Below, piece by piece: positions 8,669-18,728 of a stretch of DNA of 64,000 bases. Under the pieces are notes generated by a model. The model ran no database searches. It saw only the letters and a program-made list of their open reading frames with translations, and had not been told where the DNA came from. The DNA comes from Pikeienuella piscinae (GTDB taxonomy: Bacteria > Pseudomonadota > Alphaproteobacteria > Rhodobacterales > Rhodobacteraceae). The stretch covers positions 248,001 through 312,000 of the forward strand of contig NZ_CP049056.1 of assembly GCF_011044155.1 (NCBI RefSeq). Reading direction: 5' to 3'. Position numbers and translations under genes: made by a program. Every line of letters starts with the position of its first letter. Positions within the stretch are counted from its first letter, which is position 1.

Positions 8669-9663
8669 CAGGCGCGGCCTCCGGCCAGACGCCGCGCGGC
8701 GTCGAGGATGTCTGACGACTGGGGCACCACCGCCTTTTCCAGTTCGGGGTTGTAGGGGATCGGCGACTCCGCGCCACCGAGACGCAGGATCGGCGCGTCA
8801 AGGAAATCGAAGGCGTCGCTCTCGGCCACCATGGCGCTGACCTCGGCGCCGACGCCCAGCGTCTTGACGCCCTCGTAGACGATCAGCAGCCGACCGGTCT
8901 TGCGAACGCTCTCCAGCACAGTTTCGCGATCCATCGGACGGATCGTGCGCAGGTCGATCACCTCGACTTCGACGCCCTCTTCGGCCAGCCTTGCCGCCGC
9001 GTCCAGCGACTTATGCACCATGATCGAGGTCGCCACGATGGTCACGTCGCGCCCCGCCCGGCGCACCTCCGCCTTGCCGATCGGCACGGTGTAACGGCCT
9101 TCGGGGACCGGCCCCTTCATCTTGTAAAGCAGCTTGTGCTCGAAGATCATCACCGGGTCGGGGTCGGCGATGGCGGCCAGCAGCAGCCCCTTGACGTCAT
9201 GCGGCGTCGCCGGCTGCACGACCTTCAGGCCCGGCACGTGCCCCAGCCAGGCCTCAATGCTCTGACTATGCTGCGCCGCCGCCCCTGTGCCCGAACCGGC
9301 CGGAAAGCGCATCACCAGCGGCACCGACACCGCGCCGCCCAGCATGAAGCGCAGCTTGGCGGCCTGGTTGGCGATCTGCTCCATCGCGAGCGTCGCGAAG
9401 TCCGAGAACTGGAATTCGAAGATCGGCTTCAGGCCTGTCAGCGCGGCCCCGACAGCCACTCCGGCGCCGCCCAGTTCCGAGATCGGCGTGTCCATCACTC
9501 GATCCGGGCCGAACCGGTCAATCAGATCGCCCGTCACCTGGAAGGCGCCGCCATAAACGCCGATATCCTCTCCAAGCAGGATCACCGCCGGATCGGACTC
9601 GAGCGCAATCGCCAGGGCCTCTCGGATGGCCTCGGCATATGAAAGCTCGCGATTGTCGGTCAC
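8668..9663 (-). CDS. 2-oxoacid/acetoin dehydrogenase E1, beta subunit
   Basis: Thiamine-diphosphate-dependent decarboxylase partner. The 331 residues match the transketolase-type beta subunit: [14 protein letters not shown] near the start (Glu contacting ThDP), [13 protein letters not shown], then EFQFSDFA and the C-terminal transketolase domain ([11 protein letters not shown]). It overlaps E1-alpha by 4 bp and E2 by 1 bp, so the three proteins are made from one message. The paralogue (PDH versus acetoin type) cannot be settled from sequence alone. Confidence 0.9.
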   Translation of the reverse strand: MTDNRELSYAEAIREALAIALESDPAVILLGEDIGVYGGAFQVTGDLIDRFGPDRVMDTPISELGGAGVAVGAALTGLKPIFEFQFSDFATLAMEQIANQAAKLRFMLGGAVSVPLVMRFPAGSGTGAAAQHSQSIEAWLGHVPGLKVVQPATPHDVKGLLLAAIADPDPVMIFEHKLLYKMKGPVPEGRYTVPIGKAEVRRAGRDVTIVATSIMVHKSLDAAARLAEEGVEVEVIDLRTIRPMDRETVLESVRKTGRLLIVYEGVKTLGVGAEVSAMVAESDAFDFLDAPILRLGGAESPIPYNPELEKAVVPQSSDILDAARRLAGGRA

Positions 9664-10682
9664 GCCGCCTCCGGTGCGACTGCTGCGGGAGTATAGACGT
9701 CGCGCGTGGCCTCAAGCGGGTTCGGGTCGGGGCTCTGGCGGGCATAGTCGATCGCGGTGGCGATTTCTTCCGCCACATCAATTTCCAGCGCCGCGACCTC
9801 GGCCTCGGTCATCACGCCATGTTCGACCAGTAGCGCCGCGAAACGTGGGATCGGATCGCGAGCGACCCAGGATTCGATCTCGTCCTTGGTGCGGTAACGA
9901 TTGCGGTCGGATTTGGAATGGCCGCGCCAGCGATAGGTCATGGTCTCTATCAGGCTGGGGCCCTCGCCCGCGCGCGCCCGTTCGACCGCCGCATTGCAAG
10001 CCTCTGCGACCGCCGAGACATCGTTGCCGTCGACCGCCTCTCCCGGCATCCCGTAAGCGACGGCGCGGTCGGCGACCTGGGCCGCGGCGGTCGAACGCTC
10101 GGTCGAGACGGACATGCCGTATTTATTGTTCTCGCAGACGAAGACGACCGGCAGCTTCCAGACTGCCGCCATGTTCAGGGCCTCGTGGAAGGCGCCTTCG
10201 TTATTGGCGCCGTCGCCGAAGAAGCAGGTCACCACACCGCCAGTGCCGAGCCGCTTGGCGCTGAGCGCCGCGCCCACCGCAATCGGAAGCCCGCCGCCGA
10301 CAATGCCGTTTGCGCCGAGATTGCCCTTGGCGACATCGGCGATGTGCATCGAACCGCCGCGGCCCTTGCAATAGCCGGTCTCCTTGCCGAAAAACTCGGC
10401 AAACATCTTGGTTGGCTCGGCGCCCTTGGCGATGCAGTGGCCGTGGCCGCGATGCGTCGAGGTGATCTTGTCTTCATCGCTCAGCGGCAGGCAGGCGCCG
10501 ACGGCGCTGGCCTCCTGACCGATCGAAAGATGCATGGTGCCGTGAATCAGGCCGCGGGTATAGGCGTCTTCGGCGCCTTCCTCAAAGCGGCGGATCAGGA
10601 TCATCTTCCTCAGCGCCTCGCGCAGAACCTCAGGCGTGTAGGTGTGGATGGCGAAGGGTATGTTTACGGCGGCATCAGACAT
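9660..10682 (-). CDS. 2-oxoacid/acetoin dehydrogenase E1, alpha subunit
   Basis: Binds ThDP and Mg2+ through [15 protein letters not shown] and CENNKYGMS. The N-terminal [17 protein letters not shown] and HLSIGQEA motifs are typical. I place the start at the ATG of MSDAAVN, which overlaps the stop of the preceding oxidoreductase (ATGTCTGA) and gives 340 residues; an in-frame ATG four codons upstream is an alternative. The gene order SAF oxidoreductase - E1 alpha - E1 beta - E2 suggests that the oxidoreductase product feeds the dehydrogenase complex. Confidence 0.9.
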   Translation of the reverse strand: MSDAAVNIPFAIHTYTPEVLREALRKMILIRRFEEGAEDAYTRGLIHGTMHLSIGQEASAVGACLPLSDEDKITSTHRGHGHCIAKGAEPTKMFAEFFGKETGYCKGRGGSMHIADVAKGNLGANGIVGGGLPIAVGAALSAKRLGTGGVVTCFFGDGANNEGAFHEALNMAAVWKLPVVFVCENNKYGMSVSTERSTAAAQVADRAVAYGMPGEAVDGNDVSAVAEACNAAVERARAGEGPSLIETMTYRWRGHSKSDRNRYRTKDEIESWVARDPIPRFAALLVEHGVMTEAEVAALEIDVAEEIATAIDYARQSPDPNPLEATRDVYTPAAVAPEAA

Positions 10683-12000
10683 TTGCGTCACCATAGAGAA
10701 TCCGGTCCTGTTCCGCGCGCATCCTGACCAGCGCCGAGTCCGGTGGAGTGACATTAGCGCGCGTGATCAGATCGCCTTTTGCGATGGGTTTCGTCACCTT
10801 GGCGTGAGTCAGCATGCCGCAAGGAACCGCACCGACGGCGCGCGACTCCCGCGTCTCCATGATCCAGGCGCGATAGTCGTATTCGCCGATCATCCCCAGC
10901 GTGTCGCCCGGCTTGAGGTTGCGTTTGGCCACCGCGCAGACCTCGGCTACCGGCCGGTCCATCGGCTGCATGTCGGGCCGGCCGTAGAGCACGGCGCGGG
11001 CGCAGGTCAGCGGTACTTCGAGCGAGGTCAGATGGTAGGGGCGGATGAAGGTGAAATAAGGGCCTTGACCCAGTTTCAGGTCTTCCATCCGCTCGGAAAT
11101 CCGTGGATGGCGCATCTCCGCCACTACGAAAATCCCCGGGGCGAGTCCTTCGCCGATGGAGAAGTCTACCCGCCCTGAAGCCGACAGAATGCCGCCATCG
11201 GCCTTCGGCGTCAGCACCTTCGCCAGATCCTTCGGACCAGCCGCCGGTCCGTGCATTCCCGGCTTGTCCGGGATCAATCCGGTGGCGTTGGCGATCGCCG
11301 CCATCTCGACCATGGTCTTCGAGCCGTCAACGAATTCGACGAGCATCCTTGGATTCATGCTGCGCCGCTTCGCCTCGGCCTCATAGGCGTCTGGCGTGGC
11401 GTCGAAATTCAGCGGATTGTTCTTGCCCTTGCCGGCGCAGACGATTGGATGGCCCATCGCGGAAACGAATTCGATCAACTCCATGCAGGACGACGGTTCG
11501 TCCCCGGCGCCCAGCGAGTAGACCACGCCGAGCCTCTCGGCCTCGCCTTTCAGATACGGGCCGACGGTTACATCCGCCTCGACATTCATCATTACCAGGT
11601 GCTTGCCATGCTGCATGGCGCGCAACCCGATCTCGGCGCCGACGGCGGGAATTCCGGTGGCGTCAACAACCACGTCGATCAGGCCGCTGTTCAGAAGTTG
11701 CTCCGCATCCGCGACCACCGCGACCTTGCCATCTTCGACCGCTCGATTCAGCGCATCGGTCGTGTCGACATCGCGCGAATGACCGTCCTCCTGAAAGGCG
11801 ATGTCCACAGCCTTCGTCGCGGCCTCGGGATTCAGGTCGGCGATCGCCGCCACCTCGACGCCCTGCATGTGGATGGTGCGGGCGACGATATCGGTCCCCA
11901 TCTCGCCCGAGCCGACAAGCCCGATACGAATTGGCTTTCCCGTCTCGGCGCGCTGCGCGAGATCGCGCGCAAGGCCGACGAGCGCTACATTCGTGGCCAT
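10675..12000 (-). CDS. NAD(P)-dependent oxidoreductase with C-terminal SAF domain (homoserine-dehydrogenase-like)
   Basis: The 441-residue protein begins with a Rossmann fold ([16 protein letters not shown]; later [12 protein letters not shown]), continues into a homoserine-dehydrogenase-like middle ([15 protein letters not shown]), and ends in a SAF/antifreeze-like domain ([17 protein letters not shown]). The family is known from sugar-acid and polyol catabolic loci, but its reaction here is unknown. It is the first gene of the dehydrogenase operon, with a shared 11-mer operator candidate about 41 bp upstream. The E1-alpha start overlaps its stop. Confidence 0.75.
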   Translation of the reverse strand: MATNVALVGLARDLAQRAETGKPIRIGLVGSGEMGTDIVARTIHMQGVEVAAIADLNPEAATKAVDIAFQEDGHSRDVDTTDALNRAVEDGKVAVVADAEQLLNSGLIDVVVDATGIPAVGAEIGLRAMQHGKHLVMMNVEADVTVGPYLKGEAERLGVVYSLGAGDEPSSCMELIEFVSAMGHPIVCAGKGKNNPLNFDATPDAYEAEAKRRSMNPRMLVEFVDGSKTMVEMAAIANATGLIPDKPGMHGPAAGPKDLAKVLTPKADGGILSASGRVDFSIGEGLAPGIFVVAEMRHPRISERMEDLKLGQGPYFTFIRPYHLTSLEVPLTCARAVLYGRPDMQPMDRPVAEVCAVAKRNLKPGDTLGMIGEYDYRAWIMETRESRAVGAVPCGMLTHAKVTKPIAKGDLITRANVTPPDSALVRMRAEQDRILYGDANV

Positions 12001-12040
12001 TGTGACGACCCTTTCTCTCGCTGCGTCGTCTGTTGATCCG

Positions 12041-12051
12041 GAACATTTGTG
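12041..12051. promoter_or_regulatory. Candidate operator, GAACATTTGTG
   Basis: This 11-mer is the exact reverse complement of CACAAATGTTC upstream of the SorC-type regulator about 7.8 kb away, and the flanks are also similar (GGAT nearby in both). It sits between the divergent oxidoreductase and plus-strand hypothetical genes. Confidence 0.5.
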
Positions 12052-12201
12052 CCGATGTCAACACTAACGTTCATCGCACGGCTGCGGGCGCGGCCTGGCG
12101 TCTCGGGGCTGCTTGACGCGCAAGGGTGCAGGCACCATTGTTCTGATGCGATAACAATTGTTCTTGCTGCGGATCGAGACGCCGCAGATGAACCGGAGGC
12201 G

Positions 12202-12891
12202 ATGATGCTTTCTCCCGCGCTGCCCGTGAAAGATGCCCTGCGCAGCCTGCGCACCGGATTGGCGGCGGGCCGGGAGGTGATACGGCCGCTCCGATCTCTT
12301 GTGCCGCCGCCGGTGGGGGGCTTGGTCGACGATTTCATGCACCGGATCGACAGGATCGGGCTGCGCGTCGAACATGAAACCTCGCGTGCGGTTCATTCCA
12401 TGCTCGATCATTCGACTCCGCAGGAGCGCAATACCTGGACGCTGGCGCGCATGGCGACGGATCCAGCGGGCCCGACGGCTTTTGCGGAACGGCTTTACTT
12501 CGGGCTCGAAATCGCTTTCGAGCGCCTGTCGTTGCCGTCGGAACTCCTGAGCGAGATGCTGGCGGCGCGAGCCTTCGATCGGACGCTCCGCTCGACGCCG
12601 CCGCCCGGAGACAGTTTCGATCTGGCTGCGGCGCTGCTGATCGAGGCGGATGCCGGGATGTTCGCCCCGCCGCCGCCATTCGCTGTCCGGGCGTCGGCCG
12701 CGGATCGGCGGCTGGCGCTGTTCGCAGTGATGCTGTGGCTGCTGGTCGATCCCGACGATGACCCCGACGAGCAGGCGCTGCTCGACATCTGCATCGATGC
12801 CGCTGCGGCGCTGGGCCGCCAGATCGCCGAGCTTCCCGACGACCGCGCGGCGATCCGCCGGCTTCTCTCCGAATACGCGCGGCTGATCTAG
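12202..12891 (+). CDS. Hypothetical protein, mostly helical
   Basis: I do not recognise the family. The 229-residue product is predicted to be helical, with one hydrophobic stretch (LALFAVMLWLLV) preceding an acidic turn (DPDDDPDEQALLD). The start is the first of two adjacent ATG codons after GGAGG; the second gives better spacing. It is divergent from the dehydrogenase operon and ends 4 bp before the next gene, so the two are probably co-translated. Its position suggests a role in the same pathway, but this is inference. Confidence 0.6.
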   Translation: MMLSPALPVKDALRSLRTGLAAGREVIRPLRSLVPPPVGGLVDDFMHRIDRIGLRVEHETSRAVHSMLDHSTPQERNTWTLARMATDPAGPTAFAERLYFGLEIAFERLSLPSELLSEMLAARAFDRTLRSTPPPGDSFDLAAALLIEADAGMFAPPPPFAVRASAADRRLALFAVMLWLLVDPDDDPDEQALLDICIDAAAALGRQIAELPDDRAAIRRLLSEYARLI

Positions 12892-12895
12892 CCCC

Positions 12896-14056
12896 ATGGG
12901 CTTGGCGCTCGTCCCCAATCCCTTTCAACCGGCGGAACAGGCCGGCGACTTGGCGCGTCTGCGGCGGTTCGCCCCCGCCTTCACGGCTACGATGCGACGG
13001 ATCGGGCGGGATCAGGGCGCGGTTGTGCGGATCGACAGTGTTCGCCTGGCGGCCGCCTACCTGGATTGGCGCAGTATGCTGCCGATGCATCCGCCGCATC
13101 GCGCTGCGGGGGTGCTTCTGCAAGCGCTGCTGCGGAACGCCCCGCTGAAGATGGTCATGCCGGCGGAGACGCCGGAGGGGTCGGCGCGGTTCTGGCCCGA
13201 GGGCCATGCCTGCGTGACCTGGTGCCTTGACCTGCGCCGGATGCTTTCGGACGGCGGCGGACCTGGCGCGGCCTTCCTCGATCTGCGCACCTGGTGGTCG
13301 TTTCGCGAGAACTTCGCCGAAGACAGCGCCGTCGCGGTCCCTTTCCTGGAGCTTTTCGCCGGCGACGAGCCGGACTGGGACAGAGCCGGCGATCAGAGCG
13401 CGTGCGGGCCACCGCAGTTGCGAGTGGTCGCGAGCGAATTCGTGCCGCTGCCGCCAGACACGAACGTCGTGATCTTCGATCTAGGCGCGCTGAGCAATGC
13501 CGATGACCTGTCGGTGCAGGCTCAATGCGCACTACTGGCGCATTATGGCGCGGCTTTGCCCGAGGCTGAGGTGCGGCGTCGTTTTCTGCACCGGCCGGTG
13601 GGACTGGCGATGACGCATGTGGCCGAGCGCACCGGTCGGATCTGCCCCAGCGGCTACATCGCTGACTTGCGGCGGAGCGAGGCGAAACTGCTGGCCGGAG
13701 GTCTGATACTGTCTGACGGAGCGGCGGATATTGTCGCCGCGTTGAGCAGGCGCGGCGTCAAGGTGCGGATCGTCGCGCGAGAGAGCGCGCTGGCAGCGAC
13801 ATTGGCGGAACTGCGCGCGTCGTTTCCCACTGCCGAGGTCGTTCATGGAGACATCGCTTCCGGATTGGACGGCTTGACCGACGACATCTGTCGAACGATC
13901 GCGGCGACGACCTCGCCGGCGGTGATATCCGCCGTAATCGCCGCCGGCGGCGCGGCGCTGGGCGTTGCGGACCGGAGCGACCTGCGTAAAGAGTTACTGG
14001 CCGCCGGCGCGCGACAGGTGTTGCCTGTCATCAGCAATCTGACAATCGCACCCTGA
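12896..14056 (+). CDS. Unknown N-domain plus degenerate HAD-like C-domain
   Basis: The first ~185 residues match nothing I know. From about residue 186 the sequence follows a haloacid-dehalogenase-like plan: VVIFDLGALSNADD in place of the D-x-D loop, then a helical cap, ILSDGAADIVAALSRRGVKV, and a final AAGGAALGVADRSD...LLAAGARQVL. The second catalytic Asp of motif I is replaced by Gly and the acidic motif IV is not evident, so phosphatase activity is doubtful. The gene follows the helical hypothetical gene by 4 bp and converges on surE. Confidence 0.55.
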   Translation: MGLALVPNPFQPAEQAGDLARLRRFAPAFTATMRRIGRDQGAVVRIDSVRLAAAYLDWRSMLPMHPPHRAAGVLLQALLRNAPLKMVMPAETPEGSARFWPEGHACVTWCLDLRRMLSDGGGPGAAFLDLRTWWSFRENFAEDSAVAVPFLELFAGDEPDWDRAGDQSACGPPQLRVVASEFVPLPPDTNVVIFDLGALSNADDLSVQAQCALLAHYGAALPEAEVRRRFLHRPVGLAMTHVAERTGRICPSGYIADLRRSEAKLLAGGLILSDGAADIVAALSRRGVKVRIVARESALAATLAELRASFPTAEVVHGDIASGLDGLTDDICRTIAATTSPAVISAVIAAGGAALGVADRSDLRKELLAAGARQVLPVISNLTIAP

Positions 14057-14060
14057 GAGT

Positions 14061-14798
14061 TTACAGGCGTTCGAGCAGCGTATCGTCAAGGCGCTGCTCC
14101 ATCGACCAGCGCAGCCGGCTGAGCGTGATGAAGCCCTGCGCAAGCAGGCTGTTCTCGTCCCCCGCGACCGAGGCGTGCGCACGACCCCGCGGGACCACCA
14201 GTTCGGTCATGTTGTCAGTCCGCGAAACCACGCGACTTTCGCGGGCGATCTTGTCGCGGCCGATGCGCGGCTGCCGCACTGCGGCCGGAATCCGCTGCGG
14301 AAGGTTCAATGACAACCATGAACCTTCGACGTACCAGTCCCGCCGTCGCTCCCACAGGCTTTCGATCAGATCAGCCAGGCGCCCGGCGTCGGTCTCCTGC
14401 ACATCGGCATTCTTGACCCGCGACAATCCAATCGCGGGAAGACCCCAGAAGCTCGCCTCGCGCGCAATGGCGAGAGTGCCGGAATAGGCGATATCCTCGG
14501 CCACGTTCGGGCCGTCGTTTACGCCCGAGATCACCAGATCCGGCGCATCCGCATCCCGAAACAACCAGGTCATCGCAGCGACCACGCAATCGGCTGGCGT
14601 CCCCGAGCAGGAATAGCGCTGCGGCCCGAGGCGATGCATTCGAAGCGGCCGCGCGACGGTCAGCGAATGGCCGGCTGCGGTCCGCTTCGCGTCAGGCGCG
14701 ACGGTCCATACATCGTCGGTCAGCCGGTCGACCGCTGCGGCCAGCAGCGCCAGGCCAGGTGCGCCGATACCGTCGTCATTGGCGATCAGGACTCTCAA
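14061..14798 (-). CDS. surE: 5'/3'-nucleotidase SurE
   Basis: Metal-dependent phosphatase acting on nucleoside monophosphates and related esters. Family motifs are complete: ANDDG at the N-terminus with metal-binding Asp8 and Asp9, AGHSLT, SGTPADCV, SGVNDGPN and YSGTLAIARE. Its 245 residues are normal. This copy is not in the usual surE-pcm context; it overlaps the MBL-fold gene by 23 bp and ends the importer operon. That suggests a specialised phosphatase acting on an imported phosphoester. Confidence 0.9.
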   Translation of the reverse strand: MRVLIANDDGIGAPGLALLAAAVDRLTDDVWTVAPDAKRTAAGHSLTVARPLRMHRLGPQRYSCSGTPADCVVAAMTWLFRDADAPDLVISGVNDGPNVAEDIAYSGTLAIAREASFWGLPAIGLSRVKNADVQETDAGRLADLIESLWERRRDWYVEGSWLSLNLPQRIPAAVRQPRIGRDKIARESRVVSRTDNMTELVVPRGRAHASVAGDENSLLAQGFITLSRLRWSMEQRLDDTLLERL

Positions 14799-15948
14799 GA
14801 CATCGTCTTTCTATTAGCGGCACCGAAGCGCCGGTCTGGACAGTAGGATCGAGAGCGGGCAATGCGCTGTGCAGCGCATGGAGGGCGTCAGGCGGGCACG
14901 AGTGGCCCAGGGCCGCAGGGCGACCCGCCCGATTCCAGATCGCGAGATTCTCGGCAAGAGTGGGATGCGTCGGCATGCGCAGCCAGTCCGCCTTGCCTGC
15001 CGCGCGAAGGATCGCGCCGGGCGACCCCTCGGGCAGATGCCCGCTGAGCAGCACAGGCGCGGCATCGGCCACCGCCTGCTCCAGCGCGGCGACGGAAGGT
15101 CCAGCCTGGCCCATGGCGTCGTGGACCAGTAACGCGCAGTCCGGCAATGGCTGGCCGGGGCTCCAGTCCTCCGCGCGCGCCACTCGCTGTGAGAGTTCGG
15201 GTCTTCCGGATCGCGCGATCTGCTGCAGCAGCGCTCCGCGCATGTCGCTGGCGATCGCGAACCGCCCGTCGAGGATGGCGATCAACTCCAACGATCGGCC
15301 GGACAGCGGCGTCGGAAGAACCGCGGCTCCCGGATGGGCGTCGATCCATCGGGCGATGGCTTCTGCGCGCTCCGGCCCAGACACCGTATCAACCCCATAG
15401 GAACAATCGAGAATCAGCAATTCGCATTCGGGGATCGGCCGCATCGGAAAGACCGTACTCTGCGGCACCACGTCCCCCGCATAGCCAAGTCGGGAATTTC
15501 CGCCCGTGACATGGAACCAGAGCCCGCCGGCGACGTGGCCGGACGCGCCGGATGTCACCCGCAACCCGCCAATGTTGACGCTCTGACCTTCCTCGATCAG
15601 CCGTATGTCCATCGCCTCGGGCCGGAATCCGGCTAGGTCCGTCGGTTGGGCGTATTGCGCCAGTGTAGCCGGCATTTCGGCGCGGGTCTGTTCCGTCATG
15701 AATACCGGCCCGAGGAATCCCCTCTCCGAAAGCCAGGGTAGGGCGCCAATGTGATCTTCATGCGCATGGGTGACGAACAGCGCGAATATCCGCTCGGCCG
15801 GGCGCGGTAGCCGCGGATGATAGTCGTCGCCCGCAGCGCCGACCTTGATCCCCGCGTCCAGAAGAATACAGGTTTCGCCGTCGTCAACGGCGATCGAGGT
15901 CCGGCCCTTCTCGCCGAAGCCGCCACACAGGTTGACGCTCAGCGTCAC
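14776..15948 (-). CDS. Metallo-beta-lactamase-fold hydrolase, RNase J/CPSF-like
   Basis: The metal site HAHEDH is at residues 61-66, with downstream GHVAGG and GYAGDV segments and a later LLSGHLPEGSPG, a layout like beta-CASP-type or UlaG/RNase-J-like hydrolases. It has 390 residues from a GTG start that overlaps the ATPase stop (GTGA). Location between an importer ATPase and SurE argues for hydrolysis of an imported ester or cyclic phosphodiester rather than general RNA processing, but this is inference. Confidence 0.75.
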   Translation of the reverse strand: MTLSVNLCGGFGEKGRTSIAVDDGETCILLDAGIKVGAAGDDYHPRLPRPAERIFALFVTHAHEDHIGALPWLSERGFLGPVFMTEQTRAEMPATLAQYAQPTDLAGFRPEAMDIRLIEEGQSVNIGGLRVTSGASGHVAGGLWFHVTGGNSRLGYAGDVVPQSTVFPMRPIPECELLILDCSYGVDTVSGPERAEAIARWIDAHPGAAVLPTPLSGRSLELIAILDGRFAIASDMRGALLQQIARSGRPELSQRVARAEDWSPGQPLPDCALLVHDAMGQAGPSVAALEQAVADAAPVLLSGHLPEGSPGAILRAAGKADWLRMPTHPTLAENLAIWNRAGRPAALGHSCPPDALHALHSALPALDPTVQTGASVPLIERRCLESPDRQ

Positions 15949-17024
15949 CGCCCGTCTCCTGCGGGGATCAGCCAGCCCCCGGTCAGACACAGCCGGATCG
16001 GGTCGCCAGAGGCGATTGACTGTGGATCCGGTTGCTCCAGATGCAGAAGCACCTCGGGTGCGGCGTCCGGCGCGATCTCCAGCCGCGCGACGCCGCCTTG
16101 ATAGACGGTGCGCCGCACCACCCCGTCGAAGCCCGGTTGATCCACCGTCGTCACCCGCAGATCTCCGGCCCGCACGCAAACCGTCGCATTGGCGCGAGGG
16201 CCGTCGCCAGGCGCGCAGCGCAGGACCACCGGCTGACCCAGCACATTGGCCTGACAGGCGCCTTCAATTGCACGCGACTCGATCTTTGTCGGAAGCATCA
16301 TTCCCTGAGAAATGAACGAAGCCACCATCGGATTGGCGGGCCGGTGATACAGAGCCTGCGGCGTGTCGAGCTGCATCAGTCGTCCATGATCCATCACCGC
16401 GATCCGATCCGCCAGCGCCATCGCCTCGGCCTGGTCGTGGGTGATGTAGACGATCGTGGTTCCCGTGCGTTCGTGGAACGCGCGAAATTCGTCCTCCATC
16501 GAGGCGCGCAGGTGCACGTCGAGGTTGGCGAGAGGTTCGTCGAACAGAACCAGCGATGGTTCCGCCACCAGGCAGCGCGCCAGCGCCACGCGCTGCCTTT
16601 GCCCGCCCGACAGGCTGGCGGGGGAACGGTCGGCCATTTCGCCGAGATCCACCAGCGCCAATGCTTCGCGCACCCGGCGATCGCGGTCGGCGCCTGAAAC
16701 GCCAGTCACCCTCAGTGGATAGGCGACGTTCTGCGCCACAGTCATGTGGGGCCACAGCGCGTAGTTCTGAAAGACGATGCCGATCCGCCGTTGGTTGGGC
16801 GGCACTTCCAGCGTCGGCGTGGACACGACTTTACCGCCAATCGCGATTTCGCCCGCACTGACGCTCTCGAACCCGGCGATGGCCCTCAGGAGAGTCGTCT
16901 TGCCGCAGCCGGACGGGCCCAGCACCGCCAGAAATTCACCCTCGGCGACATCAAGCGACACGTCATCCAGCGCGGTGAAGCCGCCGAAGGTCTTGGACAG
17001 GTTTCGGATCGTCAGTCCTTCCAC
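15945..17024 (-). CDS. ABC importer ATPase, Fe3+/spermidine/phosphonate type
   Basis: Energises the adjacent permease. Walker A GPSGCGKTT, Q-loop NYALWPHM, signature [15 protein letters not shown], Walker B LVLFDEPLANLD and H-loop THDQAEAMA are intact. A C-terminal TOBE-like beta domain follows the NBD. The GTG start (359 residues) has AAGGAG eight bases upstream and overlaps the permease end by 13 bp. The substrate class cannot be read from the ATPase itself. Confidence 0.9.
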   Translation of the reverse strand: MEGLTIRNLSKTFGGFTALDDVSLDVAEGEFLAVLGPSGCGKTTLLRAIAGFESVSAGEIAIGGKVVSTPTLEVPPNQRRIGIVFQNYALWPHMTVAQNVAYPLRVTGVSGADRDRRVREALALVDLGEMADRSPASLSGGQRQRVALARCLVAEPSLVLFDEPLANLDVHLRASMEDEFRAFHERTGTTIVYITHDQAEAMALADRIAVMDHGRLMQLDTPQALYHRPANPMVASFISQGMMLPTKIESRAIEGACQANVLGQPVVLRCAPGDGPRANATVCVRAGDLRVTTVDQPGFDGVVRRTVYQGGVARLEIAPDAAPEVLLHLEQPDPQSIASGDPIRLCLTGGWLIPAGDGR

Positions 17025-18715
17025 GGCAATACTCCTTCGGGCAAACGTTTCGCGAAGAGCGTGGCCGACAGCATGAGCAAGAAGGTGATCGCCACCACGA
17101 TCACGGACAAGGCGGCTGCATATTTCGAATCGCCGCCCTGCTCGAACGAGAAGATCACCACACCGATGGTCTCGGACCCCGAAGACCAAAGAAGCGCCGA
17201 GACAGTTAGTTCGCTGAGCGCGGTCATGAAGATCAGAAGCCCGCCGGCCATGGCGGCCGGCGCAACCAACGGGAAGATGATGGTTCGGAGCCTGGTGAAG
17301 AGGCCGGCGCCCGCCACTTCCGCGGCCTCCTCCAGCGCGCGGTCCAACTGGGCGTAGCCATTCACTGTTGGTCGGATCGCCAGCACCAGAAAACGCGCCA
17401 GATAGGCGAACAGGATGATCCAGACGGTGTTGTAGATCGAGAACCCGGCCAGGGGGATTGGTTTGAGGAACATCAAAAGGGCGGCGATCGCCAACACCAC
17501 GCCGGGCAGCGCATAGGGAAGTTCGATCGCGAAGTTCAGCCAGCGGACCCAGCGCGTCCGCCCCCAGGCGATCAGATAGGCCACCGGGATCGCCGCGAAC
17601 ACCGAGAATACGGCGGCAGTAGCCGCGAGCATCAGGCTATTGACGAAAGCCCGCCGCGCGGCCTCATGCAGGGTCAGGATGAAACGGTAATTGTCCAGCG
17701 TCGCCGATGCGGCGGTCAGGACGACCCCATAGCCGCGCACCAGCGAGGTCAGGATCAGCCCGACCAGCGGCAGAACCAGAACCCCCACGATCAGCGTCCA
17801 CATCAGCGCGCCGATGACGATCCTCCACCGGCCGAGCCGGTAGGGTTCCGGCGGCACGGAGGTGGTGGTGATCCGAAAGTCGCGGCGTTTGCCAACCCAG
17901 TCCTGCGCTGCGATTCCCGCCATCGCGATGATACCGATCAGCACCGAAAGATAGGCTACGTCCGACAGCACCTCCGGGCCGCCACCAGCCAGCCGCCGGA
18001 AGATCAGCGTCGGCAGCACCGTATAGTTCGCCGGAATGCCGAGGAATGCCGGTATGCCGAAATTTCCGACGCAGGACACGAAGGCGAGCGCCGCCGCTCC
18101 GGCGATCGAAGGCGTCATCAGCGGCAGCACGATCGTCACCACCACCTTGAGTGGTCCGGCCCCGCCAGCCTGCGCCGCCTCGACCAGTTCGCGAGGCAGC
18201 TTCCGCAAACCCGCACGCACGATCAGGAATACCAGCGGTCCGTAGTGAAGCCCCAGAAGCAGGATGATGCCGCCTGCGGAGTAGAGCGGATTCGGTGTGC
18301 CGATGGGCGGCGCGATCCCCAGCAGATGCAATAGTGGACTGGACGGCCCGAACACCTGCAGCCACGCCAGCGCGATGACCTGCGGCGCGATCATCAGCGG
18401 CGTGACGTAGCACAGGACCAGCATTTGAGTTCCGCGGATGTCGGTGAGGGTCACCAGCAAAGCGACCGTAGTGCCGAGGATCACCGCCAGAGCGCCGCCC
18501 CCGATGCCCACCACAAGCGAGTTGCGAGTGGCGATCCAGGCGGTGCGGTCGCCCAATCCATCACGGATCGCATCGATCGAGAATGTCCCGCCCGGCAGAA
18601 CGATCTCCTGCAGTAGCCGCAGCATCGGCAATAGGGAAAACAACACGATGAGCGCAAGGATCATCGTGGTCAGGGCCATCTGCTGGCCCTGACCCTGTCG
18701 CGCCGCCGCTGGCAT
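17012..18715 (-). CDS. ABC importer permease, two-domain (FbpB/AEP-type)
   Basis: The 567-residue inner-membrane protein has two homologous halves of about six helices each, with the permease EAA-like loop in each half (ELVEAAQAGGAGPLKVV and ALEEAAEVAGAGLFTRL). This fused layout is standard for Fe3+ and 2-aminoethylphosphonate-type importers. It lies between the solute-binding gene (14 bp away) and the ATPase gene (overlapping). Confidence 0.9.
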   Translation of the reverse strand: MPAAARQGQGQQMALTTMILALIVLFSLLPMLRLLQEIVLPGGTFSIDAIRDGLGDRTAWIATRNSLVVGIGGGALAVILGTTVALLVTLTDIRGTQMLVLCYVTPLMIAPQVIALAWLQVFGPSSPLLHLLGIAPPIGTPNPLYSAGGIILLLGLHYGPLVFLIVRAGLRKLPRELVEAAQAGGAGPLKVVVTIVLPLMTPSIAGAAALAFVSCVGNFGIPAFLGIPANYTVLPTLIFRRLAGGGPEVLSDVAYLSVLIGIIAMAGIAAQDWVGKRRDFRITTTSVPPEPYRLGRWRIVIGALMWTLIVGVLVLPLVGLILTSLVRGYGVVLTAASATLDNYRFILTLHEAARRAFVNSLMLAATAAVFSVFAAIPVAYLIAWGRTRWVRWLNFAIELPYALPGVVLAIAALLMFLKPIPLAGFSIYNTVWIILFAYLARFLVLAIRPTVNGYAQLDRALEEAAEVAGAGLFTRLRTIIFPLVAPAAMAGGLLIFMTALSELTVSALLWSSGSETIGVVIFSFEQGGDSKYAAALSVIVVAITFLLMLSATLFAKRLPEGVLPWKD

Positions 18716-18728
18716 CCGGGTGGAGTCC

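Noticed and set aside
12137-12158. Inverted repeat ATTGTT-N10-AACAAT near the plus-strand hypothetical gene
   Set aside because: It does not recur in the other promoter regions of this cluster, whereas GAACATTTGTG does; I kept only the recurring motif as operator candidate.
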